Under the pieces are notes generated by a model that did no database searches, was not told where the DNA came from, and saw nothing but the letters and a program-made list of their open reading frames with translations. A stretch of DNA of 64,000 nt. Source: Sphingobium cyanobacteriorum (lineage in GTDB: Bacteria; Pseudomonadota; Alphaproteobacteria; Sphingomonadales; Sphingomonadaceae). The translations under genes and the position numbers were made by a program. This document shows positions 46,590 through 56,107 of this stretch, piece by piece. Each line of letters begins with the position of its first letter. The first letter of the stretch is position 1. The stretch is from NCBI RefSeq assembly GCF_030580935.1, contig NZ_JAUQOM010000003.1:124001-188000 (forward strand). The letters are read 5' to 3'.

Positions 46590-48068
46590 TCAGACCACGC
46601 GCTCGGCAAGCAGTTCGAACTGGTTCGTCACCGCCGCGTCATCCTGGTCGGTCAGCTTCGTCGGATAGTCGCCGGTGAAGCAGGCGTCGCAATATTGCGG
46701 GCGGATATCCGCACGCTTCGCCTCGCCCAGCGCCTTGTACAGGCCGTCGATCGAGATGAAGGAAAGGCTGTCGGCATGGATGAAATCCTGCATCCCGCCC
46801 ACGTCCAGCTTGTGCGCCAGCAGCTTGGTCCGTTCCGGCGTGTCGACGCCATAGAAGCAGCTATGCTTGGTCGGCGGCGACGCGATCCGCATATGGACTT
46901 CCGCCGCGCCCGCTTCACGCATCATCTGCACGATCTTGAGGCTGGTGGTGCCACGCACGATCGAATCGTCGATCAGCACGATCTTCTTGCCCTCGATCAG
47001 CGCGCGGTTGGCATTGTGCTTCAGCTTGACGCCCAGGTGACGCACCTTGTCGCCCGGCTGGATGAAGGTGCGGCCGATATAGTGGGACCGGATGATGCCC
47101 AGTTCGAACGGAATGCCCGATTGCTGGGCATAGCCGATCGCGGCGGGCACGCCGCTGTCGGGCACCGGGATCACATAGTCGGCGTCGACCGGATTTTCGA
47201 TCGCCAGTTGCGCGCCGATCGCCTTGCGGACCGAATAGACGCTGGAATTGTCGATGATCGAATCGGGCCGGCTGAAATAGACATGTTCGAAGATGCAGGG
47301 GCGCGCATGGGTTTCGCCGAACGGGCGGTGCGACCGGATCTGGCCGTCATTGGTCACGATCACCAGTTCGCCCGGATCGATGGATCGGACATAATCGGCC
47401 CCGACCACGTCGAACGCCACGGTTTCCGACGCGAAGATGATGGCTTCGCCCAGCTTGCCCATCACCAGCGGGCGGATGCCCAGCGGATCGCGGCAGGCGA
47501 TCATGCCTTCGGTCGTCATGACGATCAGCGAATAGGCGCCCTCGACCTGTTTCAGCGCATCGATGAACTTGTCGAGCAGGGTGCGATAGCTGGACGTGGC
47601 GACCAGATGGATGATGACTTCGGTATCGGAGGTCGACTGAAAGATGGACCCCCGGCGAATCAGTTCGCGCCGCACCTTCATCGCGTTGGAGATATTGCCA
47701 TTATGGGCAATGGCGAACCCGCCCGAATTCAGCTCTGCATAAAGCGGCTGGACGTTGCGCAACGATGTTTCGCCCGTGGTCGAATAGCGCACATGGCCGC
47801 AGGCGCTCATGCCCGGCAGCGCGCGAATCACCTCGTCCCGGTCGAAATTGCCCGCGACATGGCCCATGGCCCTGTGGGTATGGAAATCCTGCCCGTCCCA
47901 GCTTGTGATGCCGGCGGCCTCCTGGCCGCGATGTTGCAGCGCGTGAAGGCCGAGCGCGACGATGGCCGACGCCGTTTCCCCGTTGGAAACGCCGAAAATG
48001 CCACATTCCTCGCGCAACTTGTCGTCGTCGAAGGGATTTGTCGTAATCATGGGTGCGAGCGGTTCCAT
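46590..48068 (-). CDS. purF: Amidophosphoribosyltransferase PurF
   Basis: 492 residues. The glutaminase nucleophile is Cys22 in REECGIFGV, exposed after removal of a short propeptide; HRGQEAAGI and YSTTGETSLRNVQPL follow. The phosphoribosyltransferase domain has IVLIDDSIVRGTTS (PRPP loop). First committed step of purine synthesis. AGGAACGGCT precedes the ATG; an internal ATG six codons on is possible. Divergent from ccmC with a 186-base gap. Confidence 0.96.
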   Translation of the reverse strand: MEPLAPMITTNPFDDDKLREECGIFGVSNGETASAIVALGLHALQHRGQEAAGITSWDGQDFHTHRAMGHVAGNFDRDEVIRALPGMSACGHVRYSTTGETSLRNVQPLYAELNSGGFAIAHNGNISNAMKVRRELIRRGSIFQSTSDTEVIIHLVATSSYRTLLDKFIDALKQVEGAYSLIVMTTEGMIACRDPLGIRPLVMGKLGEAIIFASETVAFDVVGADYVRSIDPGELVIVTNDGQIRSHRPFGETHARPCIFEHVYFSRPDSIIDNSSVYSVRKAIGAQLAIENPVDADYVIPVPDSGVPAAIGYAQQSGIPFELGIIRSHYIGRTFIQPGDKVRHLGVKLKHNANRALIEGKKIVLIDDSIVRGTTSLKIVQMMREAGAAEVHMRIASPPTKHSCFYGVDTPERTKLLAHKLDVGGMQDFIHADSLSFISIDGLYKALGEAKRADIRPQYCDACFTGDYPTKLTDQDDAAVTNQFELLAERVV

Positions 48069-48254
48069 AGCCGTTCCTGACAGCCCCCCAGGGGGCGTCT
48101 ATGGGCGCGCATATAGTGGCTTCCACCCGCTTTGTCGCCCTCCTGTCATAAAAAAGCGTGATCCGCTTCGGGAACGCTGTGTTTCGCGGGCTTTGCCATC
48201 GGCAAAATGCCCTACTGGCGCAGTGCACCGTGCGCGGCTAAAGACGCAGCCCTG

Positions 48255-48980
48255 ATGCATCGTTTCGCCAATCCTGCCCGCTTCCTCAAGATCGCCCGGC
48301 CGCTGACCGGCTGGCTGTTCTGGCCTGGCCTGGCGCTGATCCTGGTCGGCGGCGCCTGTGGCCTGTTCGTGACCCCGGCGGATTATCTGCAAGGGCAGAC
48401 GGTGCGCATACTCTATATCCATGTTCCCGCCGCCTGGCTGGGCATGGGCGGTTGGACCGGCATTGCGGTCGCCGCGCTGATGCAACTGGTCTGGCGCCAT
48501 CCGTTGGCCGCCATTGCCGGCCGCGCGATCGCCGCGCCGGGCGCCCTCTTCACCGCCATCTGCCTGATGACCGGATCGATCTGGGGGCGTCCGACCTGGG
48601 GCACCTGGTGGGAATGGGACGGACGCATGACCTCCATGCTGGTCCTGCTCTTTCTCTATCTGGGCTATATCGCCCTCGCCAACGCCAGCGCGCGGGACGG
48701 GCAGGCAGGGGGCGTCAGCAATGTCACCGCCATTTTCGGGCTGGTCGGCGCGATCAACATCCCGATCATCAACCGTTCGGTGGTGTGGTGGAACAGCCTG
48801 CATCAGGGGCCGAGCATCACCCTGCGTGGGTCCAGCATCGCCATGGATCTGCTCTGGCCGCTGGGCCTGACCCTGCTGGGCTTTTCGCTCTGGTTCGGCG
48901 CGATCGTGCTGATGCGGATGCGGACGATATTGGCACAGAACAAGGTCGAGGCGCGCATGCAGCGCCTCGCCCGTGGATAA
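48255..48980 (+). CDS. ccmC: Heme export protein CcmC
   Basis: 241 residues, six membrane helices, with the tryptophan-rich heme-handling loop WGRPTWGTWWEWDGRMTS and flanking His residues (YIHVPAAWLGM; WWNSLHQGPS). Presents heme to CcmE in cytochrome c maturation. First gene of a ccmC-D-E-F-G-H-I run; ccmA and ccmB are not in the window. Confidence 0.95.
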   Translation: MHRFANPARFLKIARPLTGWLFWPGLALILVGGACGLFVTPADYLQGQTVRILYIHVPAAWLGMGGWTGIAVAALMQLVWRHPLAAIAGRAIAAPGALFTAICLMTGSIWGRPTWGTWWEWDGRMTSMLVLLFLYLGYIALANASARDGQAGGVSNVTAIFGLVGAINIPIINRSVVWWNSLHQGPSITLRGSSIAMDLLWPLGLTLLGFSLWFGAIVLMRMRTILAQNKVEARMQRLARG

Positions 48981-48995
48981 GCCGGGGGGGATGAG

Positions 48996-49127
48996 ATGAA
49001 CCAGTGGGCCTTCGTGATCGCCGCCTATGCGGTGACGGCAATCGGGACCGGACTTGTCAGCATCCTGAGCTGGCGCGCGATGCACGATGCTGAACGCGCG
49101 GCCGCAAAGCTGTCGGAACGGGCATGA
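48996..49127 (+). CDS. ccmD: CcmD small membrane protein
   Basis: 43 residues: MNQWAFVIAAYAVTAIGTG begins a single membrane helix, then a charged tail (MHDAERAAAKLSERA). This size and layout, and its place between ccmC and ccmE, identify CcmD, which helps release holo-CcmE from CcmC. The ATG is preceded by a G-rich Shine-Dalgarno region (GGGGGGATGAG). Stop overlaps ccmE (ATGA). Confidence 0.88.
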   Translation: MNQWAFVIAAYAVTAIGTGLVSILSWRAMHDAERAAAKLSERA

Positions 49128-49570
49128 AAGCAAAGCATCAACGGCTGATTCTGGCCCTGGCGGCGCTGGTCGCGATCATCGGTGCCGGATTGCTGGCCGT
49201 GTCGGCACTCAAGGACGAGGCCGCCTATTTCTATGCGCCGGCTGATGTCAAGGCCAAGGGCGTCGAACCGGGCAAGGCGATCCGGCTGGGTGGCATGGTG
49301 GTCGGGGGCAGCCTGAAACGCGCCGCCGACGGCGTGACCATCCGCTTCGACGTTACCGATGGCAAGGCGACCGTCCCTGCCATGTTCAGCGGCATCGCGC
49401 CCGACCTGTTCAAGGAAGGCAGCGGCGTGGTGGCGGAAGGATCGTTCGATGCGAAGGGGACGTTCATCGCCACCAACCTGCTCGCCAAGCATGACGAACG
49501 CTACATGCCGCGCGAACTGGAAGGCATGAATTATAATGCAAGCACCCATGAGATGAAGGCGGAGCAGTGA
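49124..49570 (+). CDS. ccmE: Heme chaperone CcmE
   Basis: 148 residues with an N-terminal membrane anchor (LILALAALVAIIGAGLLAV) and a periplasmic OB-fold (IRLGGMVVGGSL, VTDGKATVPAMFSGIAPDLF). The covalent heme ligand His lies in LLAKHDERYMP (H-x-x-x-Y). Carries heme from CcmC to CcmF. Coupled to ccmD; followed by a palindromic repeat before ccmF. Confidence 0.95.
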   Translation: MKAKHQRLILALAALVAIIGAGLLAVSALKDEAAYFYAPADVKAKGVEPGKAIRLGGMVVGGSLKRAADGVTIRFDVTDGKATVPAMFSGIAPDLFKEGSGVVAEGSFDAKGTFIATNLLAKHDERYMPRELEGMNYNASTHEMKAEQ

Positions 49571-49583
49571 GGATGTGGCACTG

Positions 49584-49716
49584 CCATCATTCCTCCCCTG
49601 CAAGGGGAGGGGGATCATCCGCGCAGCAAATGGTGGAGGGGTATTCCCCTCGCGATGGCGGGACACCCCTCCGTCTGGCCTGCGGCCAGCCACTTCCCCC
49701 GCAGGGGGAGAATGAT
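49584..49716. repeat. Palindromic intergenic repeat (REP/BIME-like) between ccmE and ccmF
   Basis: Two GC hairpins face each other: CCTCCCC-TGCAA-GGGGAGG at 49592-49610 and a TCCCCC/GGGGGA hairpin at 49695-49709. The outer parts (CATCATTCCTCCCC and, reversed, GATCATTCTCCCCC) are inverted copies of one another, giving a large imperfect palindrome of about 130 bases. This is the layout of dispersed intergenic palindromes common in alphaproteobacteria. It lies inside the ccm operon. Confidence 0.6.
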
Positions 49717-49735
49717 CTTTGCGCGGACACCCTGT

Positions 49736-51664
49736 ATGATCGCTGAAACCGGCCTCGCCGCGCTCTGGCTCGCCGCGGCGCTGGCGCTGCTCCAGCTCTT
49801 CCTCGCCTTCGCCGGGTTGAAGGGCGGCAAGCCCGACCTGCTCGTCGCCGTGCGTCCCGCCGCCGTGGCGCAGGGGGTGCTGACCGCAATAGCCTTCGCG
49901 CTGCTCATCACCCTGTTCCTGCGATCCGACATGTCGGTGCTGCTGGTCGCGACCAACAGCCATTCGATGAAGCCCTGGCTCTACAAATTCGCGGGCACAT
50001 GGGGCAATCATGAAGGCTCCATGCTGCTATGGGTCACGGTCATGGGCGTGGCCGGGGCTGCGGTGGCCCTGTTCGAACGCGCCCTGCGCCGCGACACCCA
50101 TATGGCGACGCTGGGCGGGCAGGCGGCGATTTCGCTCGGTTTCTATGCGTTCCTGCTCTTTTCCTCCAACCCCTTCGCCCGGATCGACCCCGCGCCAGCG
50201 GACGGGCAGGGGCTGAACCCGCTGCTGCAAGACCCCGGCCTCGCCTTCCATCCGCCCACGCTCTATCTGGGCTATGTCGGCCTTTCTGTCGCTTTTTCCT
50301 TCGCCATCGGCGCGCTGCTGACGCGCCAGGTGGACGCCGCCTTTGCCCGCGCGATGCGGCCATGGGTGCTGGGCGCCTGGGTGCTGCTGACGCTGGGCAT
50401 CACGGCGGGCAGCTACTGGGCCTATTATGAACTGGGCTGGGGCGGCTGGTGGTTCTGGGATCCGGTCGAAAATGCCTCGCTCATGCCCTGGCTGGCCGCG
50501 ACCGCCTTGCTCCACAGCGTCACCGTACTGGCGACCCGCGACGCGCTGCGCGCCTGGACGGTCATGCTGGCGGTGATCGCCTTTTCCATGTCGATGGTCG
50601 GCACCTTCCTCGTCCGCTCCGGCATCCTCACCAGCGTCCATGCCTTCGCGGTCGATCCGACGCGGGGCAGCTTCATCCTGGTGCTGCTCGCCCTCTATAT
50701 CGGCGGCGCGCTGGCGCTGTTCGGCTGGCGGATCGGGTCGGTGCGCGAAGGCGCGCCGTTCGAACTGGTCAGCCGCGAAACGATGCTGGTTGCCAACAAT
50801 CTGTTGCTTTCGGTGATTTTGGGCGTCGTGCTGATCGGCACCCTCTATCCGCTGATGACCGAAGCCTTCGGCCACAAGGTATCGGTCGGCGCGCCCTATT
50901 TCGACCGGATCGCCGGGCCGCTGGCGCTGGCGCTGATGGTCGTGCTGGCGGCCGGGCCGCTCACCCGCTGGCGCCGTGACCGGGCGGCGGCTGTTTGCAA
51001 ACGTTTGCTGATCCCTGCTGCAATTGCGATTCTGTTGTTCGTGTCGTTGTCACTTTTAGCTTGGGGGCGGATCGGACTATTGCCCTTCCTCGGCCTCATC
51101 GTCGCGGTGTCGGTCGGTGCGGCCAGCATCGCCCCGCTGTGGAAGCGCAACCTGCTGCGCACCCCGCTTTTCACCTGGGGCATGGTGATCGCCCATCTGG
51201 GCTGCGCGGTCAGCCTGGCCGGCATGGCCTGCGATTCGGCCTTCACCGTCGAAAAGCTGGTCGCCGCCCGCCCCGGCGACACCATCCAGACCGCGGGCTG
51301 GACGCTCCGCTTCGCCCGGATCGTGCCGATCGCCGGCGACAACTGGACCGCGCTTCAGGCCGACATGCGGGTCGATCGCGGCGGCGCGCCGGTGATGATC
51401 CACCCCCAGTCGCGCTTCTTCGCCTCCCCGCCGACCACCACCAGCGAAGCGGCCTTGCTCACCCGCTGGAACGGCCAGCTCTATGTCGTGCTGGGCGAAG
51501 AGGTGGAGGGCGGACGCTGGCAGATCCGCATCTGGTGGAAGCCTTTCGTCACGTTGATCTGGCTGGGTGGGGTGATGATCGCGCTGGGTGGCGCGCTGGC
51601 CCTGGTCGGGCGCGAACGGCGCGGCTGGCTGCTCAAATGGCGCGCACGGAGGGCTGCGGCATGA
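49736..51664 (+). CDS. ccmF: Cytochrome c heme lyase subunit CcmF
   Basis: 642 residues from ATG 49736 (MIAETGLAALWLAAAL), the usual family start. An ATG at 49712 lies inside the palindromic repeat but has a strong AGGGGGAGA ribosome site and would add eight residues. Large multi-span protein with the WWD-type loop GGWWFWDPVENASLMPWL and FHPPTLYLGYVGLS. Works with CcmH to attach heme to apocytochrome c. Stop overlaps ccmG. Confidence 0.95.
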   Translation: MIAETGLAALWLAAALALLQLFLAFAGLKGGKPDLLVAVRPAAVAQGVLTAIAFALLITLFLRSDMSVLLVATNSHSMKPWLYKFAGTWGNHEGSMLLWVTVMGVAGAAVALFERALRRDTHMATLGGQAAISLGFYAFLLFSSNPFARIDPAPADGQGLNPLLQDPGLAFHPPTLYLGYVGLSVAFSFAIGALLTRQVDAAFARAMRPWVLGAWVLLTLGITAGSYWAYYELGWGGWWFWDPVENASLMPWLAATALLHSVTVLATRDALRAWTVMLAVIAFSMSMVGTFLVRSGILTSVHAFAVDPTRGSFILVLLALYIGGALALFGWRIGSVREGAPFELVSRETMLVANNLLLSVILGVVLIGTLYPLMTEAFGHKVSVGAPYFDRIAGPLALALMVVLAAGPLTRWRRDRAAAVCKRLLIPAAIAILLFVSLSLLAWGRIGLLPFLGLIVAVSVGAASIAPLWKRNLLRTPLFTWGMVIAHLGCAVSLAGMACDSAFTVEKLVAARPGDTIQTAGWTLRFARIVPIAGDNWTALQADMRVDRGGAPVMIHPQSRFFASPPTTTSEAALLTRWNGQLYVVLGEEVEGGRWQIRIWWKPFVTLIWLGGVMIALGGALALVGRERRGWLLKWRARRAAA

Positions 51665-52188
51665 GGACAATCTGGATATGGCTGCCGCTCGGCCTGTTTC
51701 TGGCCTTTGTCGGCCTGTTCGCCAGCGGCCTGTTCAAACCCGATGATCGCGTCATCCATTCGCGTCTCGTCGGCCAGCCGCTGCCGGCCTTCACTCTGCC
51801 CGCTGCCGCCAGTGACCGGCCTGCGCTGGCCAGCAGCGACCTTGCCACCGGCAAGCCGCGCCTGCTCAACATCTTTGCAAGCTGGTGCGTCCCCTGCGCC
51901 GCCGAAGCGCCGCAACTCATGGCGCTGAAACAGGCCGGGGTCGCGATCGACGCCATCGCCATCCGCGACGCCCGGCCCGATGTCGACGGCTTCCTCCGGC
52001 GATACGGCAATCCCTATGCCCGCATCGGCCTGGACGCGCGCAGCGGGGTGCAGATCGCGCTGGGATCGTCGGGCGTGCCCGAAACCTTCGTCATCGATGG
52101 CAGGGGGCGGATCGCCTACCAGCATATCGGCGACATTCGCGCCGACGATGTGCCGATGCTCCTCGCCCGGCTGAGGGATGCGCAATGA
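51661..52188 (+). CDS. ccmG: Thiol:disulfide oxidoreductase CcmG/DsbE
   Basis: 175 residues: one membrane anchor, then a thioredoxin fold with active site WCVPC in LLNIFASWCVPCAAEAPQL and the cis-Pro region GSSGVPETFVIDGRG. Keeps apocytochrome and CcmH cysteines reduced in the periplasm. Overlaps ccmF and ccmH by four bases each. Confidence 0.95.
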   Translation: MRTIWIWLPLGLFLAFVGLFASGLFKPDDRVIHSRLVGQPLPAFTLPAAASDRPALASSDLATGKPRLLNIFASWCVPCAAEAPQLMALKQAGVAIDAIAIRDARPDVDGFLRRYGNPYARIGLDARSGVQIALGSSGVPETFVIDGRGRIAYQHIGDIRADDVPMLLARLRDAQ

Positions 52189-52595
52189 AGCTGATCCTCG
52201 CCTTGCTGCTGGCGCTGCTCGCCGCGCCGGTCGCGGCCCAGACCGCCCTGCCGCCCGCGCCCTGGGCCGACCGGCAAATCCCCGATGCGGCGCAGGAGCG
52301 ACGGGCCAGGGCGCTGATGGAAACGATTCGCTGCCTTACCTGCCAGAGCCAGTCGATCGCCGATTCGAACGCCAGCATGGCGGGCGACATGCGATCGCAG
52401 ATTCGCGAGCGGATCATGGCCGGCGAACAGCCTGAATCGATCCGCGCCTGGCTGATCGCCCGCTATGGTGACTGGGTCAGCTACGAACCGACCGCCGCAC
52501 CGATCCTCTGGCCGCTCTGGGCCGCCCCCCTGCTCTTGCTGGGGCTGGGGCTGTTGCTGCTGCGCGGGCGGATCAAGCGGAGGAGAGGTGCATGA
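52185..52595 (+). CDS. ccmH: Cytochrome c maturation protein CcmH
   Basis: 136 residues with a signal peptide, the redox motif IRCLTCQSQSIADSNA (C-x-x-C) and a C-terminal membrane helix ending in a basic tail (RGRIKRRRG). Delivers reduced apocytochrome to the CcmF heme lyase. Short form (N-terminal domain only); the C-terminal part of enteric CcmH corresponds to the next gene. Confidence 0.94.
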   Translation: MKLILALLLALLAAPVAAQTALPPAPWADRQIPDAAQERRARALMETIRCLTCQSQSIADSNASMAGDMRSQIRERIMAGEQPESIRAWLIARYGDWVSYEPTAAPILWPLWAAPLLLLGLGLLLLRGRIKRRRGA

Positions 52596-53236
52596 CGGGC
52601 TGGATAATCGCAATCGGCCTTGCCATGCTGGCTTTTGTCGCGCTGCTGCTGGTCGGCCGGATTCCCAGGTCGACACGGGAAGTCAGCGCGGCGGCCCTGT
52701 TGCTGGGCCTGGCCGGCTATGCCTGGCAGGGGCATCCGGGGCAGGCCGGCGCGCCGCGCCTGGCGGCGCAGGACAAGGGCGGGACGTTCGACGAAAAACT
52801 GGCGGAGCAGCGGCGCGGCCTTGCCGAACGCTACGGCCCGGCGGCGCAATGGCTGATCCTGTCCGATGGTCTGGCACGGCAGGGCAAGACGAAGGAAGCG
52901 GCCAATGTGTTGTTGTCGGGCCTGCGCGATTCCCCGGACGACGCCAATCTCTGGCTTGGCCTTGGCAATGCGCTGGTTTCCCACAGCGACGGCGTGATCT
53001 CGCCCGGCGCCGATTTCGCCTATCGCCGCGCGCTGGCGATCGATCCTACCGGGCCGGCGCCGCGCTATTTCTACGGTCTGGCGCTGGCCCGCGCCGGCCA
53101 GTTGCAGGCGGCGCGTGCCCTGTGGGCACCGCTCGCCGCCAGCGCGCCGCAGGGCAGTCAGGTGAAGGCGGAACTGGAGGCGAGCATCGCGCGTATCGAT
53201 GCCATGCTGGCGGCGGGTGTTCCGACTGCACCATGA
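52592..53236 (+). CDS. ccmI: CcmI-like TPR protein of cytochrome c maturation
   Basis: 214 residues. N-terminal hydrophobic pair of segments (WIIAIGLAMLAFVALLLVG, ALLLGLAGYAW), then TPR-like helices (AAQWLILSDGLARQGKTKEA, YRRALAIDPTGPAPRYFYGL). Corresponds to the CcmI chaperone of apocytochrome c. Overlaps ccmH (ATGA); last gene of the ccm run. Confidence 0.85.
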   Translation: MTGWIIAIGLAMLAFVALLLVGRIPRSTREVSAAALLLGLAGYAWQGHPGQAGAPRLAAQDKGGTFDEKLAEQRRGLAERYGPAAQWLILSDGLARQGKTKEAANVLLSGLRDSPDDANLWLGLGNALVSHSDGVISPGADFAYRRALAIDPTGPAPRYFYGLALARAGQLQAARALWAPLAASAPQGSQVKAELEASIARIDAMLAAGVPTAP

Positions 53237-53313
53237 TGCAGTGCAGCGCCCGCATTGCACGGCTCCCGGAGCCATGTTAGGGCGCGGCGGTTTGCGGGGG
53301 CAGGTGGACGGTT

Positions 53314-53337
53314 CCGCCCATGTCCCCGAATGGGTGG
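53314..53337 (+). other. Hairpin in the leader of kup
   Basis: CCGCCCAT and ATGGGTGG form an 8-bp stem (one G-U pair) with an 8-base loop, 20 bases before the kup ATG. There is no T tract, so it is not a simple terminator for ccmI. It could affect kup translation; no known riboswitch is recognised in the 121-base gap. Confidence 0.3.
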
Positions 53338-53357
53338 CGACACGAGCATGATCCTTC

Positions 53358-55286
53358 ATGGCTGACCTTCTTCCCAACACGGCGCCCGCTTCGGTGGACG
53401 ATGACCATGGCGGCCATGGCCATGCGCGGCAGAAGGCCACGATCAGGCTGGTCGTCGGCGCTATCGGCATCGTCTTTGGCGATATCGGCACCAGCCCGCT
53501 CTATGCCTTCCGCGAAACCTTTGCCGGCCACCACAAGCTGACGCTGGACCCTGACCATATATTGGGCGTCATCAGCCTGATGTTCTGGTCGATGATGCTG
53601 GTGGTGACGCTGAAATATGTCAGCATCATCATGCGCGCGGATAACAAGGGGGAGGGCGGCAGCCTGGCGCTGCTGGCGCTGATCAACGGCCAGACCAGAA
53701 CGCAGCGCTGGTCGCGGGGCATCGTGTTGCTGGGCGTGTTCGCCACCGCGCTCTTTTATGGTGATTCGATGATTACGCCGGCGGTTTCGGTGCTTTCGGC
53801 GGTCGAAGGGCTGGCGGTCTATAACCCCGCGCTCGCGCCTGCGATCCTGCCGGTGGTCATCGTCATCCTGCTGGGCCTGTTCTGGATCCAGGGATTGGGG
53901 ACCAACAAGGTCGCCGCCCTGTTCGGCCCCATCATGCTGCTCTATTTCGTCACGATCGCGTCGCTGGGGGTGATCTCCATCCTCAAGACGCCGGGCATCC
54001 TCTACGCCTTCAACCCTTATTGGGCGGTGATGTTCTTCGTCACCGATCCGCTGCCCGCCTTTCTGGCATTGGGTTCGGTGGTGCTGGCGGTGACTGGCGC
54101 GGAAGCGCTCTATGCCGATATGGGGCATTTCGGCCGCAATCCGATCCGCGTGTCCTGGCTCTTCTTCGTGCTGCCCGCGCTCATCCTCAACTATATGGGG
54201 CAGGGCGCGCTGCTGTTCCGCGAAGGGGCTACGGCGCTGCACAGCCCCTTCTACAATCTCGCGCCGCAATGGGGCCAGTTGCCGCTGATCGTGCTGGCGA
54301 CCATGGCGGCGATCATTGCATCGCAGGCGGTGATTTCCGGCGCTTTCTCGGTGACGCAGCAGGCGATCCAGCTTGGCTTCATGCCGCGCCTGCGCATCGC
54401 CCACACCAGCGCGTCGACCGCGGGCCAGATCTATATCCCCCTCATCAACTGGGGGCTGATGGTGATGGTGATCCTGCTGGTTCTGACGTTCCAGACATCG
54501 TCCAACCTGACGGCGGCCTATGGTATCGCGGTGACAGGCGCGATGTTCATCGACAATGTGCTGCTGACTGTGGTGCTGTACCGTCTGTGGCACTGGAAAT
54601 GGTATTTCGCGGCTCCGGTGCTGGCGGTGTTCTATATCGTCGATGGCGCCTATCTGGCGGCCAACCTGACCAAGGTGCCCGATGGCGGCTGGTTCCCGCT
54701 GCTGATCGGCTTCGTCATCTTCACCCTGCTGACCACCTGGTCGCGCGGTCGCCGGCTGGTGCAGGACCGGCTGCGCGAAGCGGCGATGCCGATCCCGGTG
54801 TTCGTCGCGTCCGCCGCCAACAGCGCGGTGCGGGTGCCCGGTACGGCGGTGTTCATGACATCGACCCCCGATGGCGTGCCCCACGCGCTGCTCCATAACC
54901 TCAAGCACAACAAGGTGCTGCACGAGCGGGTCATCCTGCTGACGGTCAAGATCAGGGACGTGCCGGTGGTCGAGGATGACGGCCGGTGCAAGCTGGAGGA
55001 TCTGGGCCGGGGCTTCTTCCGCATGGTACTGCAATATGGCTTCATGCAGGAACCGGACGTGCCCGCCGCGCTCAAGAATGTCACCGGCTGCGGCCAGGCG
55101 TTCAAGATGATGGACACCAGCTTCTTCCTGGCTCGCCAGACCTTGCTTCCCTCGGCCAAGCCGGGAATGCCGCTGTGGCGTGAAAAGATTTTCGCCTGGA
55201 TGCTGCGCAATGCGGAAAGCGCGATGGAATTTTTCCGCCTGCCCACCAACCGGGTGGTCGAGTTGGGCAGTCAGGTCGAGATATAG
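53358..55286 (+). CDS. kup: Low-affinity potassium transporter Kup
   Basis: 642 residues. About twelve membrane helices; [23 protein letters not shown] at the first helix, [16 protein letters not shown] and [19 protein letters not shown] are diagnostic of the Kup/HAK/KUP family. The C-terminal cytoplasmic region has [20 protein letters not shown]. Imports K+ with protons. Followed 4 bases later by a strong hairpin terminator. Confidence 0.96.
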   Translation: MADLLPNTAPASVDDDHGGHGHARQKATIRLVVGAIGIVFGDIGTSPLYAFRETFAGHHKLTLDPDHILGVISLMFWSMMLVVTLKYVSIIMRADNKGEGGSLALLALINGQTRTQRWSRGIVLLGVFATALFYGDSMITPAVSVLSAVEGLAVYNPALAPAILPVVIVILLGLFWIQGLGTNKVAALFGPIMLLYFVTIASLGVISILKTPGILYAFNPYWAVMFFVTDPLPAFLALGSVVLAVTGAEALYADMGHFGRNPIRVSWLFFVLPALILNYMGQGALLFREGATALHSPFYNLAPQWGQLPLIVLATMAAIIASQAVISGAFSVTQQAIQLGFMPRLRIAHTSASTAGQIYIPLINWGLMVMVILLVLTFQTSSNLTAAYGIAVTGAMFIDNVLLTVVLYRLWHWKWYFAAPVLAVFYIVDGAYLAANLTKVPDGGWFPLLIGFVIFTLLTTWSRGRRLVQDRLREAAMPIPVFVASAANSAVRVPGTAVFMTSTPDGVPHALLHNLKHNKVLHERVILLTVKIRDVPVVEDDGRCKLEDLGRGFFRMVLQYGFMQEPDVPAALKNVTGCGQAFKMMDTSFFLARQTLLPSAKPGMPLWREKIFAWMLRNAESAMEFFRLPTNRVVELGSQVEI

Positions 55287-55290
55287 AAAA

Positions 55291-55314
55291 GGGCGCGGCC
55301 TTGCGGTCGCGCCC
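55291..55314 (+). terminator. Terminator between kup and hsp20
   Basis: GGGCGCGGCC-TTGC-GGTCGCGCCC, a 10-bp stem with one mismatch, preceded by AAAA and followed by TT. It lies between convergent genes and may work for both strands. Confidence 0.7.
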
Positions 55315-55337
55315 TTCGTCATGCCGATCGCGCCGGA

Positions 55338-55802
55338 TCAGGCGGCGTCGCGGTCCTTGGCGGTGATATCGACCAGTTGACCGCCATTGACGGCGATCTT
55401 CTTGGGCTTCATAGCTTCGGGCACTTCGCGCAACAGTTCGATCGTCAGTAGGCCGTCCGCCAGGTCGGCCTTCTCCACCCGCACGAAGTCGGCCAGTTCG
55501 AAACGGCGTTCGAAGCTGCGGTTGGCGATGCCGACATGCAGGAATTTGGAGCGGTCATTGCTGCTCTCATCCTTGCGGCCAATCACCTGGAGCAGATTCT
55601 GCTGGGCGGTGATGTCGATTTCATCGGGGCGGAAACCGGCGACCGCCAGGGTCACGCGATAGCGATCTTCCGACAAACGCTCGATATTGAAGGGCGGATA
55701 ATTGTCGCCCTGCGCCAGCCGGGCATTATTTTCGATCAGGTCGAACAGACGATCGAAACCCACGGTCGAACGGCGATAGGGGGTCAGGTCAAAACCACGC
55801 AT
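55338..55802 (-). CDS. Small heat shock protein Hsp20 (IbpA-like)
   Basis: 154 residues from ATG 55802 (MRGFDLTPYRRSTVGFDRLFDL), chosen because GGGAG lies 9 bases upstream; two earlier ATGs would sit against the ribosome site. Alpha-crystallin domain: NYPPFNIERLSEDRYRVTLA, FRPDEIDI, FERRFELADFVRVEKADLADG, then the C-terminal PKKIAV. ATP-independent holdase chaperone. Its leader looks like a ROSE RNA thermometer. Confidence 0.93.
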   Translation of the reverse strand: MRGFDLTPYRRSTVGFDRLFDLIENNARLAQGDNYPPFNIERLSEDRYRVTLAVAGFRPDEIDITAQQNLLQVIGRKDESSNDRSKFLHVGIANRSFERRFELADFVRVEKADLADGLLTIELLREVPEAMKPKKIAVNGGQLVDITAKDRDAA

Positions 55803-55861
55803 TGTCATCATCTCCCAAAGAGCAAAATGAACCTGCCGGACCCTGAAAACTGGCGTCCGGC
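55803..55861 (-). promoter_or_regulatory. ROSE-like RNA thermometer in the hsp20 leader
   Basis: In the mRNA direction a 7-bp hairpin (GCCGGAC/GTCCGGC, 55861-55835) is followed by TTGCT (55825-55821), four bases and the Shine-Dalgarno GGGAG (55816-55812). ROSE elements upstream of alphaproteobacterial small heat shock genes have exactly this ending, a U-U-G-C-U pairing imperfectly over the ribosome site and melting on warming. More GC-rich sequence upstream (to about 55890) could form further stems. The remaining gap up to 56107 holds no gene. Confidence 0.65.
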
Positions 55862-56107
55862 GATACGATGCCCGGCCCCATGTGGCGGCCGGACGAAATG
55901 GATATGGTTGTTAGAACGGCGCTTTCAAGCCGATATTTCAACGCGGTCTATTTCTGGCCCGTCAGCGCCAATATGCGCCTTGCCCGTCGGGCATTCTGCG
56001 CCCCGTCTCCTCATGCTTCGTCACGAAGGTGAAAAAATGGACTTGCATATTTGATCTGGTGAACACTAGATTTTTGGAAATTTGTTGCGTGTAAGGAATG
56101 ATCCGGC

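Noticed and set aside
45813..48080. 755-codon open frame antisense to the SDR and purF genes
   Set aside because: It spans two real genes on the other strand and shows no motif.
53277..55322. 681-codon open frame antisense to kup
   Set aside because: His/Gln/Arg-rich shadow of a membrane protein gene; kup is certain.
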